DNA from: Gnetum montanum
Taxonomy: Eukaryota; Streptophyta; Gnetopsida; Gnetales; Gnetaceae
Length of the DNA stretch: 64,000 nucleotides
NCBI GenBank assembly: GCA_015680685.1
Contig: MNCI01035130.1
Span: forward strand, 223,112 to 287,111
Reading direction: 5' to 3'
A program made the position numbers and the translations under genes. Numbering within the stretch: position 1 is the first letter of the stretch; every line of letters starts with the position of its first letter. Below the pieces are notes generated by a model. It was not told the DNA's origin, did no database searches, and saw only the letters and a list, made by a program, of their open reading frames with translations. Below are positions 63,861 through 64,000 of the stretch, one piece after another.

Positions 63861-64000
63861 TGAAGAGGAAAAAGGTAACAAAAAATAGGATGGCAAGCAG
63901 GATCTCCTTAACACCCTCCCCCAAGTTAAACAAGCTTTGAAATAGAAAAACAAAACTTTGAGCCTATATGACTTGGTAATGACATCCATTGCACACTACG
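63861..64000 (+). mobile_element. Copy C continues toward protease at window end
   Basis: The segment resembles 53840-53960 of copy B (the QALK-type end of gag followed by the run-in to protease), so copy C goes on beyond the window. Confidence 0.6.

Noticed and set aside
1-64000. tRNA, rRNA or other structural RNA genes
   Set aside because: I saw no cloverleaf with the expected conserved loops and no rRNA core motifs. The TGG-starting sites near LTRs are primer sites, not tRNA genes.

Overview
The window is nuclear DNA from a land plant with a large, repeat-filled genome. Its base composition (AT-rich, few CpG), the many nested and heavily decayed LTR retrotransposons, and the Athila, Tat/Ogre, chromovirus and copia types all point to a seed plant. 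Slow removal of very old copies would fit a gymnosperm, but no single-copy host gene is present to confirm this. I see no rRNA, tRNA, CRISPR or bacterial-type gene. Almost every coding trace is a broken retrotransposon domain, and in-frame stops often replace Gln or Trp codons, the pattern left by C-to-T decay of methylated DNA.

Layout. 1-6980 (+): Athila-type element, 5' end outside the window, with gag, protease, RT, RNase H, integrase and a long 3' spacer. 8170-10028 (+): chromovirus-like Ty3/gypsy copy with a large internal deletion and a hairpin-bearing filler, followed by T-rich DNA that may be its LTR. 13190-14200 (+): Ty1/copia RT fragment. 16440-18590 (-): a decayed, apparently spliced gene of unknown function with its own TATA box, lying antisense at the 5' edge of a Tat/Ogre-type element (copy A). 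Copy A continues with a tandem array, RT, RNase H, a second archaeal-type RNase H, integrase, a second array, a polypurine tract and a 3' LTR (24558-26737). 26738-28040 (-): gag remnant of another Tat-type copy (E), interrupted by copy A. 28186-34276: a complete LTR-to-LTR element with a tRNA-Met-like primer site, a near-perfect target duplication and no recognisable gag or pol. 34775-36718: four copies of a TATA-bearing, CpG-richer unit. 36719-40408 (+): second chromovirus-like copy. 40430-47410 (-): second Athila-type element, including a probable env-like third ORF.

47411-55345 (+): Tat-type copy B, inserted into the gag of the second Athila. Its composite LTR holds an opposed LTR and a 673-bp internal tandem duplication; gag and protease follow, then a putative intron with a tandem array. 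56512-59355 (-): Tat-type copy D (gag-protease and array) facing copy B across AT-rich tandem repeats and one ambiguous base at 56310. 59356-64000 (+): Tat-type copy C with 5' LTR, primer site and the best preserved gag; it runs off the window.

The most unusual content belongs to the Tat-type family: an antisense spliced gene, palindromic tandem units in the U3 of its LTRs, and arrays of a shared 'CCTTAAACT' core both between protease and RT and after integrase. The other items of interest are the complete element with unknown internal coding (28186-34276) and the young-looking repeat cluster at 34775-36718.
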